Assembly: GCA_032027205.1 (NCBI GenBank)
Contig: JAVSMN010000001.1
Coordinates: 496,001-560,000, forward strand
Reading direction: 5' to 3'
Length of the DNA: 64,000 nt
From: Zeimonas sp032027205
GTDB taxonomy: Bacteria > Pseudomonadota > Gammaproteobacteria > Burkholderiales > Burkholderiaceae_E
Both the position numbers and the translations under genes were made by a program. Below, one piece after another: positions 21,451 through 29,115 of this stretch. The notes under the pieces are model-generated. The model was not told the origin of the DNA, searched no databases, and saw nothing but the letters and a program-made list of their open reading frames with translations. Positions within the stretch are counted from its first letter, which is position 1. Each line of letters starts with the position of its first letter.

Positions 21451-22716
21451 TTGACATCGCAGGCCTTCACGCTGGTTTTCGCAGTCGCACTGCTCGCTTC
21501 GGTGGCGACGAAGCTGTGGCTGGCGACGCGGCAGATCCGGCACGTCGCCGGGCATCGCGATTCGGTTCCCGCCGGCTTCGCCTCGCGCATCGACCTGGCC
21601 GCGCACCGACGTGCCGCGTCCTACACGATCGCGCGCACGCAACTGTCGATCGTCGAGTCCGTGTTCGGCGCGCTCGTGCTGGTCGGCTTCACGCTGTTCG
21701 GCGGCCTGCAGCTCCTGCTTGGCGCACTCGAGTCGCTGCTGCCCGCGTCCTCTTTCCTGCGCTCGATGGCCTTCGTCGCCGTGGTGTTCACGATCTCCGC
21801 GCTGCTCGAGTTGCCGTTCGCATGGGCGCGGCAATTCCGCATCGAGCAGCGCTTCGGCTTCAACCGGATGACGCCGGGCCTGTTCTTTGCCGATGCCGCG
21901 AAGGCGGCCGCGGTGGCGGCCGTACTCGGGCTGCCGCTGCTCGCCCTCGTGCTGTGGCTGATGCGCAGCAGCGGCAGCTGGTGGTGGCTGTGGGTGTGGA
22001 TCGCCTGGGCCGTGTTCAACGTGGGCGTGCTGGTGCTCTACCCCACCGTCATCGCGCCGCTGTTCAATCGCTTCGAGCCGCTGCCCCAGGGCGAGCTGCG
22101 ACATCGCGTCGAGGCGCTGCTCGCGCGCTGCGGATTTGCGTCGAAGGGACTCTTCGTGATGGACGGCAGCCGGCGCTCGGCGCACGGCAACGCCTATTTC
22201 ACGGGACTGGGCCGCGCCAAGCGCATCGTCTTCTTCGACACGCTGGTCTCGCGCCTCGAACCGCCCGAGATCGAAGCGGTGCTCGCGCACGAACTCGGCC
22301 ACTACGAGCGACGCCACGTGCAGAAGCGGATCGCGCTGATGTTCGCCGCCAGCCTCGCCGGGCTGTGGCTGCTCGGCTGGCTGTCGCGGCAGGCGTGGTT
22401 CTTCGAAGGACTCGGCGTGTCGCCGGGCATCGGCGATCTCGACGCTGTCGCGCTCGTGCTGTTCCTGCTGGTGATGCCTGTGTTCACCTTCCTGCTGCAA
22501 CCGCTGTTCTCCGCGGTATCGCGACGCCACGAGTTCGAAGCCGACGCCTTCGCCGCGAGGCACGCACGCGCGCAGGACCTCGCCGCCGCCCTGGTCAAGC
22601 TGTACAAGGACAATGCATCAACACTCACCCCCGATCCGGTCCACTCGGCGTTCTACGACTCGCACCCGCCGGCGTCGCAGCGCATCGGCCGGCTCGGCGA
22701 GCTCTCTTCCGCCTGA
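21451..22716 (+). CDS. M48 family (Ste24/CAAX-protease-like) membrane metalloprotease
   Basis: Integral-membrane zinc protease of the Ste24 type. The 421-residue product has several membrane segments, the zinc motif HELGH (AVLAHELGHYERRH, about residue 277), a third-ligand region EFEADAFAARH and the fold signature LGRAKRIVFFDTLV. No ATG is available near the correct N-terminus, and I place the start at TTG 21451 because the sequence from there (TSQAFTLVFAVALL) aligns with the usual family start. No clear ribosome binding site is visible, so the start is uncertain. Confidence 0.85.
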   Translation: MTSQAFTLVFAVALLASVATKLWLATRQIRHVAGHRDSVPAGFASRIDLAAHRRAASYTIARTQLSIVESVFGALVLVGFTLFGGLQLLLGALESLLPASSFLRSMAFVAVVFTISALLELPFAWARQFRIEQRFGFNRMTPGLFFADAAKAAAVAAVLGLPLLALVLWLMRSSGSWWWLWVWIAWAVFNVGVLVLYPTVIAPLFNRFEPLPQGELRHRVEALLARCGFASKGLFVMDGSRRSAHGNAYFTGLGRAKRIVFFDTLVSRLEPPEIEAVLAHELGHYERRHVQKRIALMFAASLAGLWLLGWLSRQAWFFEGLGVSPGIGDLDAVALVLFLLVMPVFTFLLQPLFSAVSRRHEFEADAFAARHARAQDLAAALVKLYKDNASTLTPDPVHSAFYDSHPPASQRIGRLGELSSA

Positions 22717-22735
22717 TCCGCGCTGGAGGTCTTCG

Positions 22736-23086
22736 ATGAGAGAACCGATGTCCCGCGCCGAATTGCTCGCACGCAGTTCACGGCCGCTGTCGGGCGGCGC
22801 GTGGTCGCAGACCGAGATCGACGCGCAGTTGTCCGAGTTGCCCGGCTGGAGCCAGCGCGAAGGCGCGATCGAACGCGGCTTCGCCTTCGGCGACTACTAC
22901 GAGACGATCGCGTTCGTGAACGGCCTTGTCTGGATGGTGCACGGCGAGGACCACCATCCGGAGCTCGTCGTCGAATACAACCGGTGCACGGTGCGCTTCG
23001 CCACGCATTCGGTGGGCGGCATTTCGGAGAACGACTTCATCTGCGCAGCCAAGACCGATGCCGTCTTCGGACGAAGCGGCAACTGA
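22736..23086 (+). CDS. phhB: 4a-hydroxytetrahydrobiopterin dehydratase (PhhB/PCD)
   Basis: Dehydrates the carbinolamine formed by aromatic amino-acid hydroxylases, regenerating pterin cofactor. The 116-residue protein has the active-site signature HGEDHHPELVVEYNRC and the following strand VRFATHSVGGISENDF. CTGGAGG upstream supports ATG 22736 over the ATG at 22748. No phenylalanine hydroxylase gene is present nearby, and PCD homologues can have other pterin roles. Its 3' end overlaps the rsgA start by 29 bases. Confidence 0.95.
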   Translation: MREPMSRAELLARSSRPLSGGAWSQTEIDAQLSELPGWSQREGAIERGFAFGDYYETIAFVNGLVWMVHGEDHHPELVVEYNRCTVRFATHSVGGISENDFICAAKTDAVFGRSGN

Positions 23087-24008
23087 TCCTCCCGGCGCCA
23101 CGGGGGCGGCTGCCGCGGGCACCGAGCCGGGGCGCATTCTCGCCAGCTTCGGGCGACATTACTGGGTGCGCGGACGCTCGGCAGACGAGTGCCTCGCGGT
23201 CACGCGCGGCAAGCGCACCGACCTGTGTGTCGGCGACGAGGTCGAACTGCGCGCGCTCGGCGTCGGGCAGGCGGTCATCGAATCGCTGCACGCGCGAACG
23301 ACGCTGCTGCAGCGAAGCGACGCGTGGCGCACGCGGCTGATCGCGGCCAATGCGGGACGCGCGGCAGTGGTCGTCGCCGGCGAGCCGCCGTTCTCCGAAG
23401 AGCTGCTGATGCGCATGCTGATCGCGATCGAGACCGCGGGCATCGAGCCGGCGATCGTCGCCAACAAGGCGGACCGTCCTGCAGCACGCGAAGCGATCGC
23501 GGCGCGCATGGCCGTCTATCGCGCGCTGCACTACCCCGTCTTCGAAGTGAGCGCATTGACCGATGCATCCGCGACGCGCTCGGCACTGGGCGGCTGGCTG
23601 GCCGCACATACGACGGTACTGCTCGGCGAATCGGGAATGGGCAAGTCCACGCTCGTCAACGCGCTCGTGCCCGACGCGCAGGCGCGCACGAACGAAATCT
23701 CGCAGGCGCTCGGCACCGGCCGGCACACGACCACCTTCAGCCGCCTGTTCGACGTGCCGACCCACACCGCAACCGACGCGCACATCGTCGACACGCCCGG
23801 CTTCCAGACCTATGGCCTGAACCACCTGTCGCATTCGCAGCGGCTGCACGCAATGCGCGAGTTCGTGCCGCTGATCGGCCGCTGCCGCTTCAACGACTGC
23901 ACGCATCGGGACGAGCCCGGCTGCGCGATTCGCGAGGCCGCGCAACACGGCGAGATCGACGCGTTGCGGTATCGGCTCTTTCTGCTGATCGAAGCCAGTG
24001 AAGGGTGA
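23058..24008 (+). CDS. rsgA: Ribosome small subunit-dependent GTPase RsgA
   Basis: Circularly permuted GTPase acting in late 30S maturation. The 316 residues show an N-terminal OB domain (about 28-85), then the G motifs in permuted order: G4 NKAD, G5 near SALTD, G1 GESGMGKST, G3 DTPGF, and the C-terminal zinc module CRFNDCTHRDEPGC. ATG 23058 lies inside the 3' end of phhB; the ribosome binding site is weak, so coupling to phhB translation is likely. Confidence 0.96.
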   Translation: MPSSDEAATDPPGATGAAAAGTEPGRILASFGRHYWVRGRSADECLAVTRGKRTDLCVGDEVELRALGVGQAVIESLHARTTLLQRSDAWRTRLIAANAGRAAVVVAGEPPFSEELLMRMLIAIETAGIEPAIVANKADRPAAREAIAARMAVYRALHYPVFEVSALTDASATRSALGGWLAAHTTVLLGESGMGKSTLVNALVPDAQARTNEISQALGTGRHTTTFSRLFDVPTHTATDAHIVDTPGFQTYGLNHLSHSQRLHAMREFVPLIGRCRFNDCTHRDEPGCAIREAAQHGEIDALRYRLFLLIEASEG

Positions 24009-24020
24009 AGGGACCCTTCC

Positions 24021-24992
24021 CTATCTCCCGAGCCACGCGGCGATCGTCACCATCGCGAACAGGCTGATCCACAGCACGACCGAGCGCCAGACGAGGCCGA
24101 CGGCGCTGCGCAGCGCGCCGGCGTCGGGCTCGGCGCCGGGCCACTCGAAGCCCTGGTCGCCGGCCGCCCAGCGCGCTTCGAGCACGGGTTCGGCGATGCG
24201 CAGGCCGAGCGCGCCGCCGCCGGACGCGAGCAGCAACGCGCGCGAGTCGTTCGCCGTGCCGGACGCGACGGCGCCACGCCAGCAGTAGACGGCATCCTCG
24301 AAGTTGCCGACCACCGCGAAGCCGGCGGCGGAGAGCCGGGCAGGCAGCCAGTCGAGGACGCGGAACGCGCGGTCGGCGAACACGCCGTATGGCTCTTCGA
24401 CCTGTGCAGCGCCTTCGACGACCGGGTGCGCCCATCGGCGGGCGAGGAGCTCGGCGACGCGGTAGAGCACCGGGCCGACGACGCCCGGCAGCAGGATGTA
24501 CCAGAACAACGGGCCGAAGACGTGACGGTGCGCCGCGACAAGCGCTCCGGCAATTGCCTCTCGGCACACGCCCTGCACCGACGCGTCGCGCACCGCGCGC
24601 TCGATCGAATCGTCGGCGTCGACGCGGCCGAGCCAGCGGTCGAGCACGCTGCGCGCGCCGGCGGGGTCGTCGGCGGCCAGCGCTACCTGGATTTCGGTGA
24701 ATGCGTGACTGAACTGGCGGAAGCCGATCGTCAGGTACAGCACTGCCACGTGCACGACGAATACGGCGAGCGGATGCAGGGCCGACGCCAGCCACTGGAG
24801 CAGCGCTGCGCCGAGAACCGCCGCGCCGACCACCAGCAACCAGCCGAGGATGCCGTACTGGCGCTCGCCTGCGTCGGTGTTGGCACGGACGAAATCGGCA
24901 ACGGCCATCGCGGCGCGATGCGCCGGGTTGCCCGCACCGAGCGGTCGGCCCTGCTCGATGAGCAGCGTGAAGATCAGCGCGATAAAGCCCAT
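24021..24992 (-). CDS. CobD/CbiB family membrane protein
   Basis: Resembles CobD/CbiB, the enzyme that attaches aminopropanol to cobyric acid in cobalamin synthesis. The 323-residue protein has about five membrane segments and family landmarks such as RVDADDSIERAVRDASVQGVCREAIAG given here in parts (VDADDSIERA about 125, REAIAG about 145) and LFWYILLPGVVGPVLYR. No other cobalamin gene is in the window. Homologues with this neighbourhood are usually annotated only as CobD/CbiB family, and a real role in cobamide synthesis is unproven. It is convergent with rsgA, 12 bases apart, and downstream of the NUDIX gene. Confidence 0.75.
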   Translation of the reverse strand: MGFIALIFTLLIEQGRPLGAGNPAHRAAMAVADFVRANTDAGERQYGILGWLLVVGAAVLGAALLQWLASALHPLAVFVVHVAVLYLTIGFRQFSHAFTEIQVALAADDPAGARSVLDRWLGRVDADDSIERAVRDASVQGVCREAIAGALVAAHRHVFGPLFWYILLPGVVGPVLYRVAELLARRWAHPVVEGAAQVEEPYGVFADRAFRVLDWLPARLSAAGFAVVGNFEDAVYCWRGAVASGTANDSRALLLASGGGALGLRIAEPVLEARWAAGDQGFEWPGAEPDAGALRSAVGLVWRSVVLWISLFAMVTIAAWLGR

Positions 24993-25023
24993 GCGTTCGT
25001 GTGGCTCGCTGCCGCGCCGGTAC

Positions 25024-25728
25024 TCAGGCGATCAGCAGCCGATACAGGTTGCGCAGCATCGCCGCGGTCGCGCCCCAGATGAACCGCTCTTCGGCTTCGC
25101 CCGGCACGCGATACGGCATCGTGAAGAACGTGCGCTCGGCGCCGCCTTCGATGCGTATGCTGCGACGCTGATGATGGCGGGGATTCATCAGGAAATCGAG
25201 CGGCACCTCGAACACGTCGGCGACTTCGGACGGATCGGGATGCAGCGCGAAGCCCGGGTGCAGCAGTCCGACGATCGGCGTGACGAGGAACCCGGTGCCG
25301 GTGAGGTACTCGGGCAGCGGTCCGATCACCTCCACGCGCGTCGGTTCCAGGCCGATCTCTTCGTTCGCCTCGCGCAGCGCCGCAGCCACCGGCGACGCGT
25401 CCGTGCTCTCCAGTCGGCCGCCGGGAAAGGCGACCTGGCCCGAGTGATGGCGCAGGTTCCACGTGCGCTGCGTCAGCAGCAGCGTGGCGCTCTGCGCACG
25501 CATGATGATCGGAACCAGCACCGCCGCCGCGCGCGGGTCGCCGCGATCGATGCGGAATCGGTCGTCGGTCTGCTCGGGTTTCCAGCGCGGCGGATTGGCG
25601 AAACGCTCGCGCAGCGCCGGCTCGCTCAGCCGCTCGGGCGGAACCGGCGGCAGGCCGTCGTGCGCCTCGAAGGCAGGCAGCGCGCGCGGGTCGAAGGACG
25701 GAAGGGGCGCAACCGGCTCGCGCGGCAT
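25024..25728 (-). CDS. CoA pyrophosphatase-like NUDIX hydrolase
   Basis: Probably cleaves CoA or its derivatives to 3',5'-ADP and phosphopantetheine. The 234-residue protein has the UPF0035 signature LRHHSGQVAFPGG directly before the NUDIX box, which runs from GGRLESTDAS to LREANEEIGL, matching E. coli NudL in spacing. GGGGGAGGG upstream of ATG 25728 is a strong ribosome binding site. It lies 30 bases downstream of the rplS stop on the same strand, so it may be read from that operon. Confidence 0.92.
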   Translation of the reverse strand: MPREPVAPLPSFDPRALPAFEAHDGLPPVPPERLSEPALRERFANPPRWKPEQTDDRFRIDRGDPRAAAVLVPIIMRAQSATLLLTQRTWNLRHHSGQVAFPGGRLESTDASPVAAALREANEEIGLEPTRVEVIGPLPEYLTGTGFLVTPIVGLLHPGFALHPDPSEVADVFEVPLDFLMNPRHHQRRSIRIEGGAERTFFTMPYRVPGEAEERFIWGATAAMLRNLYRLLIA

Positions 25729-25758
25729 GCGCCCTCCCCCGCGCGCCCGGCTTCGCGC

Positions 25759-26145
25759 TCAGCTGCGCGCGGCGCCCGCCCGCGGGGAACGGCCGGGCAG
25801 CTTTTCCTTGATGCGCGCCGACTTGCCGGAGCGCTCGCGCAGGTAGTAGAGCTTGGCGCGGCGCACGTCGCCGCGGCGCTTGACCTCGATGCCGGAGATC
25901 AGCGGCGAATACAGCTGGAAGGTGCGCTCGACGCCTTCGCCCGAGGAGATCTTGCGGACGATGAACGAGGAATTGAGCCCGCGGTTGCGGATCGCGATAA
26001 CCACGCCTTCGTACGCCTGCACCCGCTTGCGCGTGCCCTCGACGACGTTGACGCTGACGACCACGGTGTCGCCGGGTGCGAAGGAGGGAATCGTCTTGCC
26101 GAGCCGGTCGATTTCTTCCTGCTCGAGTTGTCGGATAAGGTCCAT
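25759..26145 (-). CDS. rplS: 50S ribosomal protein L19
   Basis: Ribosomal protein at the 30S-50S interface. The 128-residue protein opens MDLIRQLEQEEIDRLGK and carries the family core RVQAYEGVVIAIRNRGLNSS and RRAKLYYLRERSGK. It ends in a short basic extension (GRSPRAGAARS). ATG 26145 with AGGAGA upstream is preferred to the upstream in-frame start. Last gene of rpsP-rimM-trmD-rplS, separated from trmD by a 127-bp leader that contains a strong hairpin. Confidence 0.98.
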   Translation of the reverse strand: MDLIRQLEQEEIDRLGKTIPSFAPGDTVVVSVNVVEGTRKRVQAYEGVVIAIRNRGLNSSFIVRKISSGEGVERTFQLYSPLISGIEVKRRGDVRRAKLYYLRERSGKSARIKEKLPGRSPRAGAARS

Positions 26146-26187
26146 CGGGATCTCCTGGCCGTCGTGTCGCGCCCGATCTTTTCGTCG

Positions 26188-26207
26188 GCACGTGCCCATG
26201 CACGTGC
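26188..26207 (-). promoter_or_regulatory. Leader hairpin upstream of rplS
   Basis: Two copies of the self-complementary octamer GCACGTGC flank a 4-base loop (ATGG on the minus strand), forming a perfect 8-bp hairpin 43 bases before the rplS ATG. There is no T-run after it, so it is more likely a leader structure or protein-binding site than a terminator. Confidence 0.45.
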
Positions 26208-26272
26208 GCTGTGGGTCTCCGCGGCCGAGGCCGCCAGGAGAACTGCGCGCAGAGGACGGAAAACCCGAGATT

Positions 26273-27040
26273 CTAGCCTGTACTCCGGGGCGGCGCCAGC
26301 GACGCTGCGCCCAGGATGCGCTCGTCCTGCGCGTCGAGCTTTCCCTGCGCCCGCGCGCGCTCGATGAGATCGGGTCGCTTGCGCTGCGTCGCGAGCAGCG
26401 CCTGCTCCCGGCGCCACCGCGCGATCTGCGCGTGGTGCCCCGACATCAGCACGGCCGGCACCGGCTCGCCCTCGAACACTTCGGGACGTGTGTACTGCGG
26501 GTGATCGAGCAGTCCGTCGGCGAAGGATTCCTGGACGGGGGATCGCTCGTCGTTCATTGCGCCGGGCAACAGGCGCACCACCGCATCGATCAGCATCATC
26601 GCGGGCAGTTCGCCGCCCGAGACGACGAACTCGCCGACGGCGATTTCCTCGTCCACGCGGCGGTCGAGCAGTCGCTGGTCGATCGCCTCGTAGCGACCGG
26701 CAACGAGAATGGCGCCGGACGAGCGCGCGAGCGCACGCACGCGCGCGTCGTCCAGTGGCCGGCCCTGCGGCGACAGCGCGATCACCGGTCGATCGTCCGG
26801 CCCGTCGGCGCGCGCCGCTTCGATCGCCGCCGCCAGCGGTTGCGCGAGCATGACCATGCCCGGGCCACCGCCGTACGGGCGGTCGTCGACGCTGCGGTAG
26901 GCATCGGTGGCGAAATCGCGCGGATTCCAGCAGGCCAGCGACCACAATCCGCGCTCGTGCGCGCGCGACGTGATGCCGAAGCGCGTGATCGCGTCAAACA
27001 TCGCGGGGAACAACGTGATCGCGTCGAAGCGCACGATCAC
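26273..27040 (-). CDS. trmD: tRNA (guanine-37-N1)-methyltransferase TrmD
   Basis: Makes m1G37, which prevents +1 frameshifting. The 255-residue protein has the SPOUT trefoil-knot motifs: FDAITLFPAMF at the start, YGGGPGMVM, the SAM-binding knot with LSPQGRPLD and VAGRYEAIDQR, and DEEIAVGEFVVSGGELP. The start is GTG 27040, whose GTGA overlaps the rimM stop; the longer frame from TTG 27055 is less likely. The stop is TAG. Confidence 0.96.
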   Translation of the reverse strand: MIVRFDAITLFPAMFDAITRFGITSRAHERGLWSLACWNPRDFATDAYRSVDDRPYGGGPGMVMLAQPLAAAIEAARADGPDDRPVIALSPQGRPLDDARVRALARSSGAILVAGRYEAIDQRLLDRRVDEEIAVGEFVVSGGELPAMMLIDAVVRLLPGAMNDERSPVQESFADGLLDHPQYTRPEVFEGEPVPAVLMSGHHAQIARWRREQALLATQRKRPDLIERARAQGKLDAQDERILGAASLAPPRSTG

Positions 27041-27648
27041 CAGTCGCGACGCCAATCGGCGACGACGGTTCGCGCCGCGACGTCGACCGAGCGGATAAAT
27101 TCGGGCACGAGCGGCACGAGACGCTCGTGGCCTTCGTCGGACAGGCGCATCACCGGATGCGCGGGATGGTCCTCGATGGCGACGATCGTGCCGAGCGGGT
27201 CGCCGTCCGGGTCGAGCACCGCGCAGCCGATGAGGTCGGCCCAGTAGACCTCGTCGGCCGTCGGCTCCGGGAAACGCTCTCGTTCAAGAAAGAGTTCGAA
27301 GCCCTCGAGGCCGAGCGCTGCATCGCGGTCGTCGATGCCGGCGAGCTTGGCGACGATCTCGTCGGCACCGTGGGCCCGGGCCCGCTCGATTTCGACGGCG
27401 CGCCATCCGGCGACGGATGGCGCAGCCCCGCCGGGGGCGCGCAAGGCAGCCCCGCCGGGGGCGTGCAAATACCAAACCGGCAGGCGCAGCAGCAGCGAGA
27501 GACGGGGGTCGTTGAAGGGAACGACACGCACCCAGCCGTGCACGCCCCAGGCACCGGCGATGCGACCGACGAGGACCGGATCGGCAGGCGGGACCGGCGC
27601 TGCCGAGCCGGACTCAGGCGGCGGGCGCTTGCTCGGGGGCGTAGCCAC
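27037..27648 (-). CDS. rimM: Ribosome maturation factor RimM
   Basis: Binds S19 and helps fold the 30S head. The 203-residue protein has the N-terminal RimM domain with LVGRIAGAWGVHGWVRV and a C-terminal PRC-barrel with DLIGCAVLDPDGDPLGTI. The start is probably GTG 27648, which overlaps the rpsP 3' end by 35 bases; no ATG is available and no ribosome binding site is clear. An in-frame tandem duplication of 24 bp (27422-27469) repeats APGGAA in the N-domain. Confidence 0.92.
   Translation of the reverse strand: MATPPSKRPPPESGSAAPVPPADPVLVGRIAGAWGVHGWVRVVPFNDPRLSLLLRLPVWYLHAPGGAALRAPGGAAPSVAGWRAVEIERARAHGADEIVAKLAGIDDRDAALGLEGFELFLERERFPEPTADEVYWADLIGCAVLDPDGDPLGTIVAIEDHPAHPVMRLSDEGHERLVPLVPEFIRSVDVAARTVVADWRRDW
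27422..27469. repeat. 24-bp tandem duplication inside rimM
   Basis: Two adjacent 24-bp copies (27422-27445 and 27446-27469), both starting GCAGCCCCGCCGGGGGCG, differ at two positions. They encode two APGGAA-type octapeptides in RimM. Confidence 0.9.
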
Positions 27649-27874
27649 GCGCGAGACGCGCGACCGTCGGCGACAACGCCGCGCCCTGCTGTTTCCAGTA
27701 TTCGAGGCGCTCGACCGCCAGCTTGAGTCCGGGCTCGTTGCCGGCGGCGATCGGGTTGTAAAACCCGAGGCGCTCGATGAATTCGCCGTCGCGCCGGCTG
27801 CGTTTGTCCGCCGCGACGATGTGATAGAAGGGGCGCTTCTTGGCACCACCGCGCGTCAGGCGGATGACAACCAT
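27614..27874 (-). CDS. rpsP: 30S ribosomal protein S16
   Basis: Ribosomal assembly protein. The 86-residue product opens MVVIRLTRGGAKKRPFYHIV and contains the family segment RSRRDGEFIERLGFYNP. AAGGAAA lies upstream of ATG 27874, which is preferred to an in-frame start 12 codons earlier. First gene of the rpsP-rimM-trmD-rplS operon; a TAGAAT hexamer (27911-27916) is the candidate promoter. Confidence 0.98.
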   Translation of the reverse strand: MVVIRLTRGGAKKRPFYHIVAADKRSRRDGEFIERLGFYNPIAAGNEPGLKLAVERLEYWKQQGAALSPTVARLARGYAPEQAPAA

Positions 27875-27910
27875 GTTCCGATTTCCTTGGGGAGGGGCGA
27901 AAAACCGCAC

Positions 27911-27916
27911 ATTCTA
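27911..27916 (-). promoter_or_regulatory. Candidate -10 element of the rpsP operon
   Basis: The minus strand reads GCTAGAATG, 37 bases before the rpsP ATG, within the short gap after the radical SAM gene. The -35 region is not recognisable. Confidence 0.45.
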
Positions 27917-27954
27917 GCGCAGAACGGCCGGGCGACGATGCGGCGCACACGCGC

Positions 27955-29055
27955 TTAGAACAAGCCGAGCTGCGCGGCCTGCGGTTCGCGGCGAAAGAGG
28001 TCGGTGCGAAGCGCGAGCCGATCGTGCTCGTAGCCGAGCCGACGCAGCGCCATCTCGAAGCGCAGTTTCACCAACTCGGCCCAGGGCCCCTCTCCGCCCA
28101 GGCGCGCGCAAATGCGCTCTCGCCCCGGCGATGCGCCCTTCCCCTTGTGCAACTCGCTCAGCCGGGCCAGCACGCGCGTCGCGCGCTGTGGATAGTGCTC
28201 GGCGAGCCAGTCGACGAAGAGCCCGCGCAACTCGTGCGGCAGGCGGAGCAGCGCGTAGAACGCGCGCCGGGCGCCGGCTTCGCGGGCGGCGGCGAGGACG
28301 CGCTCGATCTCGGGCTCGTTCAGGAACGGCGCGATCGGCGCGAGCGATACCCCCACCGGGATGCCCGCTTCGTGCAACCGGCGCATCGTCTGCAGCCGGC
28401 GCCAGGGCGCCGCAGCGCGCGGTTCCCAGCGTCGCGCCAGATCGGGATCGAGCGTGGTGAGCGTGAGCGAGACGCTGACCAGTCCGTCGCGCGCCATCGG
28501 CGCGAGCAGGTCGATGTCGCGCTCGACCAGCGACGACTTGGTCAGCACGCTGAACGGGTGCCGGTGCGCGTGCAGCACCTCGACGATCGCGCGCGTGATC
28601 CGCCGATGGCGTTCGATCGGCTGCCACGCGTCGGTGGCCGTGCCGATCGCGATCGGCGCGCAGCGATACCCAGGCGCGGACAGTTCGGCGCGCAACCGCT
28701 CGGCGGCGTCGACCTTGACGAAGATCTTCGACTCGAAATCGAGCCCCGCCGACAGGCCGGCGTAGCCGTGGTTCGGGCGTGCATAGCAGTAGATGCAGCC
28801 ATGCTCGCAACCGCGATACGGATTGATCGAGCGATCGAAGGGAACGTCGGGCGAATCGTTGCGGGTGATCAGCGAGCGGGTACGCTCCTCGAAGACCTCG
28901 GTGCGCAGCACCGCTTCGTCAGGGCCGGTCTCGTCGTCGGTCCAGCCGTCGTCGAAGCTTTCGCGGCGGGCAGCCTCGAAGCGGTTCTGCGGATTGGAGA
29001 CGGCGCCGCGTCCGCGCGGCGGGGTGTTGCGCGGTGCTGGAGATCCCGGCGACAT
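27955..29055 (-). CDS. PA0069-family radical SAM protein (COG1533, SplB-like)
   Basis: Radical SAM enzyme related to spore photoproduct lyase. The 366-residue protein carries the cluster-binding CxxxCxxC as C83, C87, C90 in YRGCEHGCIYCYARP, with the tyrosine directly after the last cysteine as in SplB-type proteins, and a TIM-barrel core with KSSLVERDIDLLAPMA and LTTLDPDLARRWEPRA. ATG 29055 has GGGAG upstream. A perfect LexA-type operator lies 16-35 bases before the ATG and overlaps a TATACT -10, so the gene should be SOS-induced. The reaction is unknown for this family; DNA repair is an inference from fold plus regulation. Confidence 0.88.
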   Translation of the reverse strand: MSPGSPAPRNTPPRGRGAVSNPQNRFEAARRESFDDGWTDDETGPDEAVLRTEVFEERTRSLITRNDSPDVPFDRSINPYRGCEHGCIYCYARPNHGYAGLSAGLDFESKIFVKVDAAERLRAELSAPGYRCAPIAIGTATDAWQPIERHRRITRAIVEVLHAHRHPFSVLTKSSLVERDIDLLAPMARDGLVSVSLTLTTLDPDLARRWEPRAAAPWRRLQTMRRLHEAGIPVGVSLAPIAPFLNEPEIERVLAAAREAGARRAFYALLRLPHELRGLFVDWLAEHYPQRATRVLARLSELHKGKGASPGRERICARLGGEGPWAELVKLRFEMALRRLGYEHDRLALRTDLFRREPQAAQLGLF

Positions 29056-29070
29056 GCGCGGCTCCCGGAA

Positions 29071-29090
29071 TACTGTAAGCACATACAGTA
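29071..29090 (-). promoter_or_regulatory. LexA-binding SOS box of the radical SAM gene
   Basis: The 20 bases TACTGTAAGCACATACAGTA form a perfect inverted repeat (8-bp arms if the flanking A/T is counted). On the minus strand this contains CTGT-N8-ACAG, the E. coli-type LexA operator also used by beta-proteobacteria. A -10-like TATACT (29087-29092) overlaps it, a layout suited to repression. Confidence 0.85.
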
Positions 29091-29115
29091 TATGCGGAAG
29101 CCGGCGAAAAGGAGA

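Noticed and set aside
26270..26275. TAGAAT as a dedicated rplS promoter
   Set aside because: The hexamer includes the TAG stop codon of trmD and is 120 bases from the rplS ATG, so its occurrence is partly explained by the stop codon.
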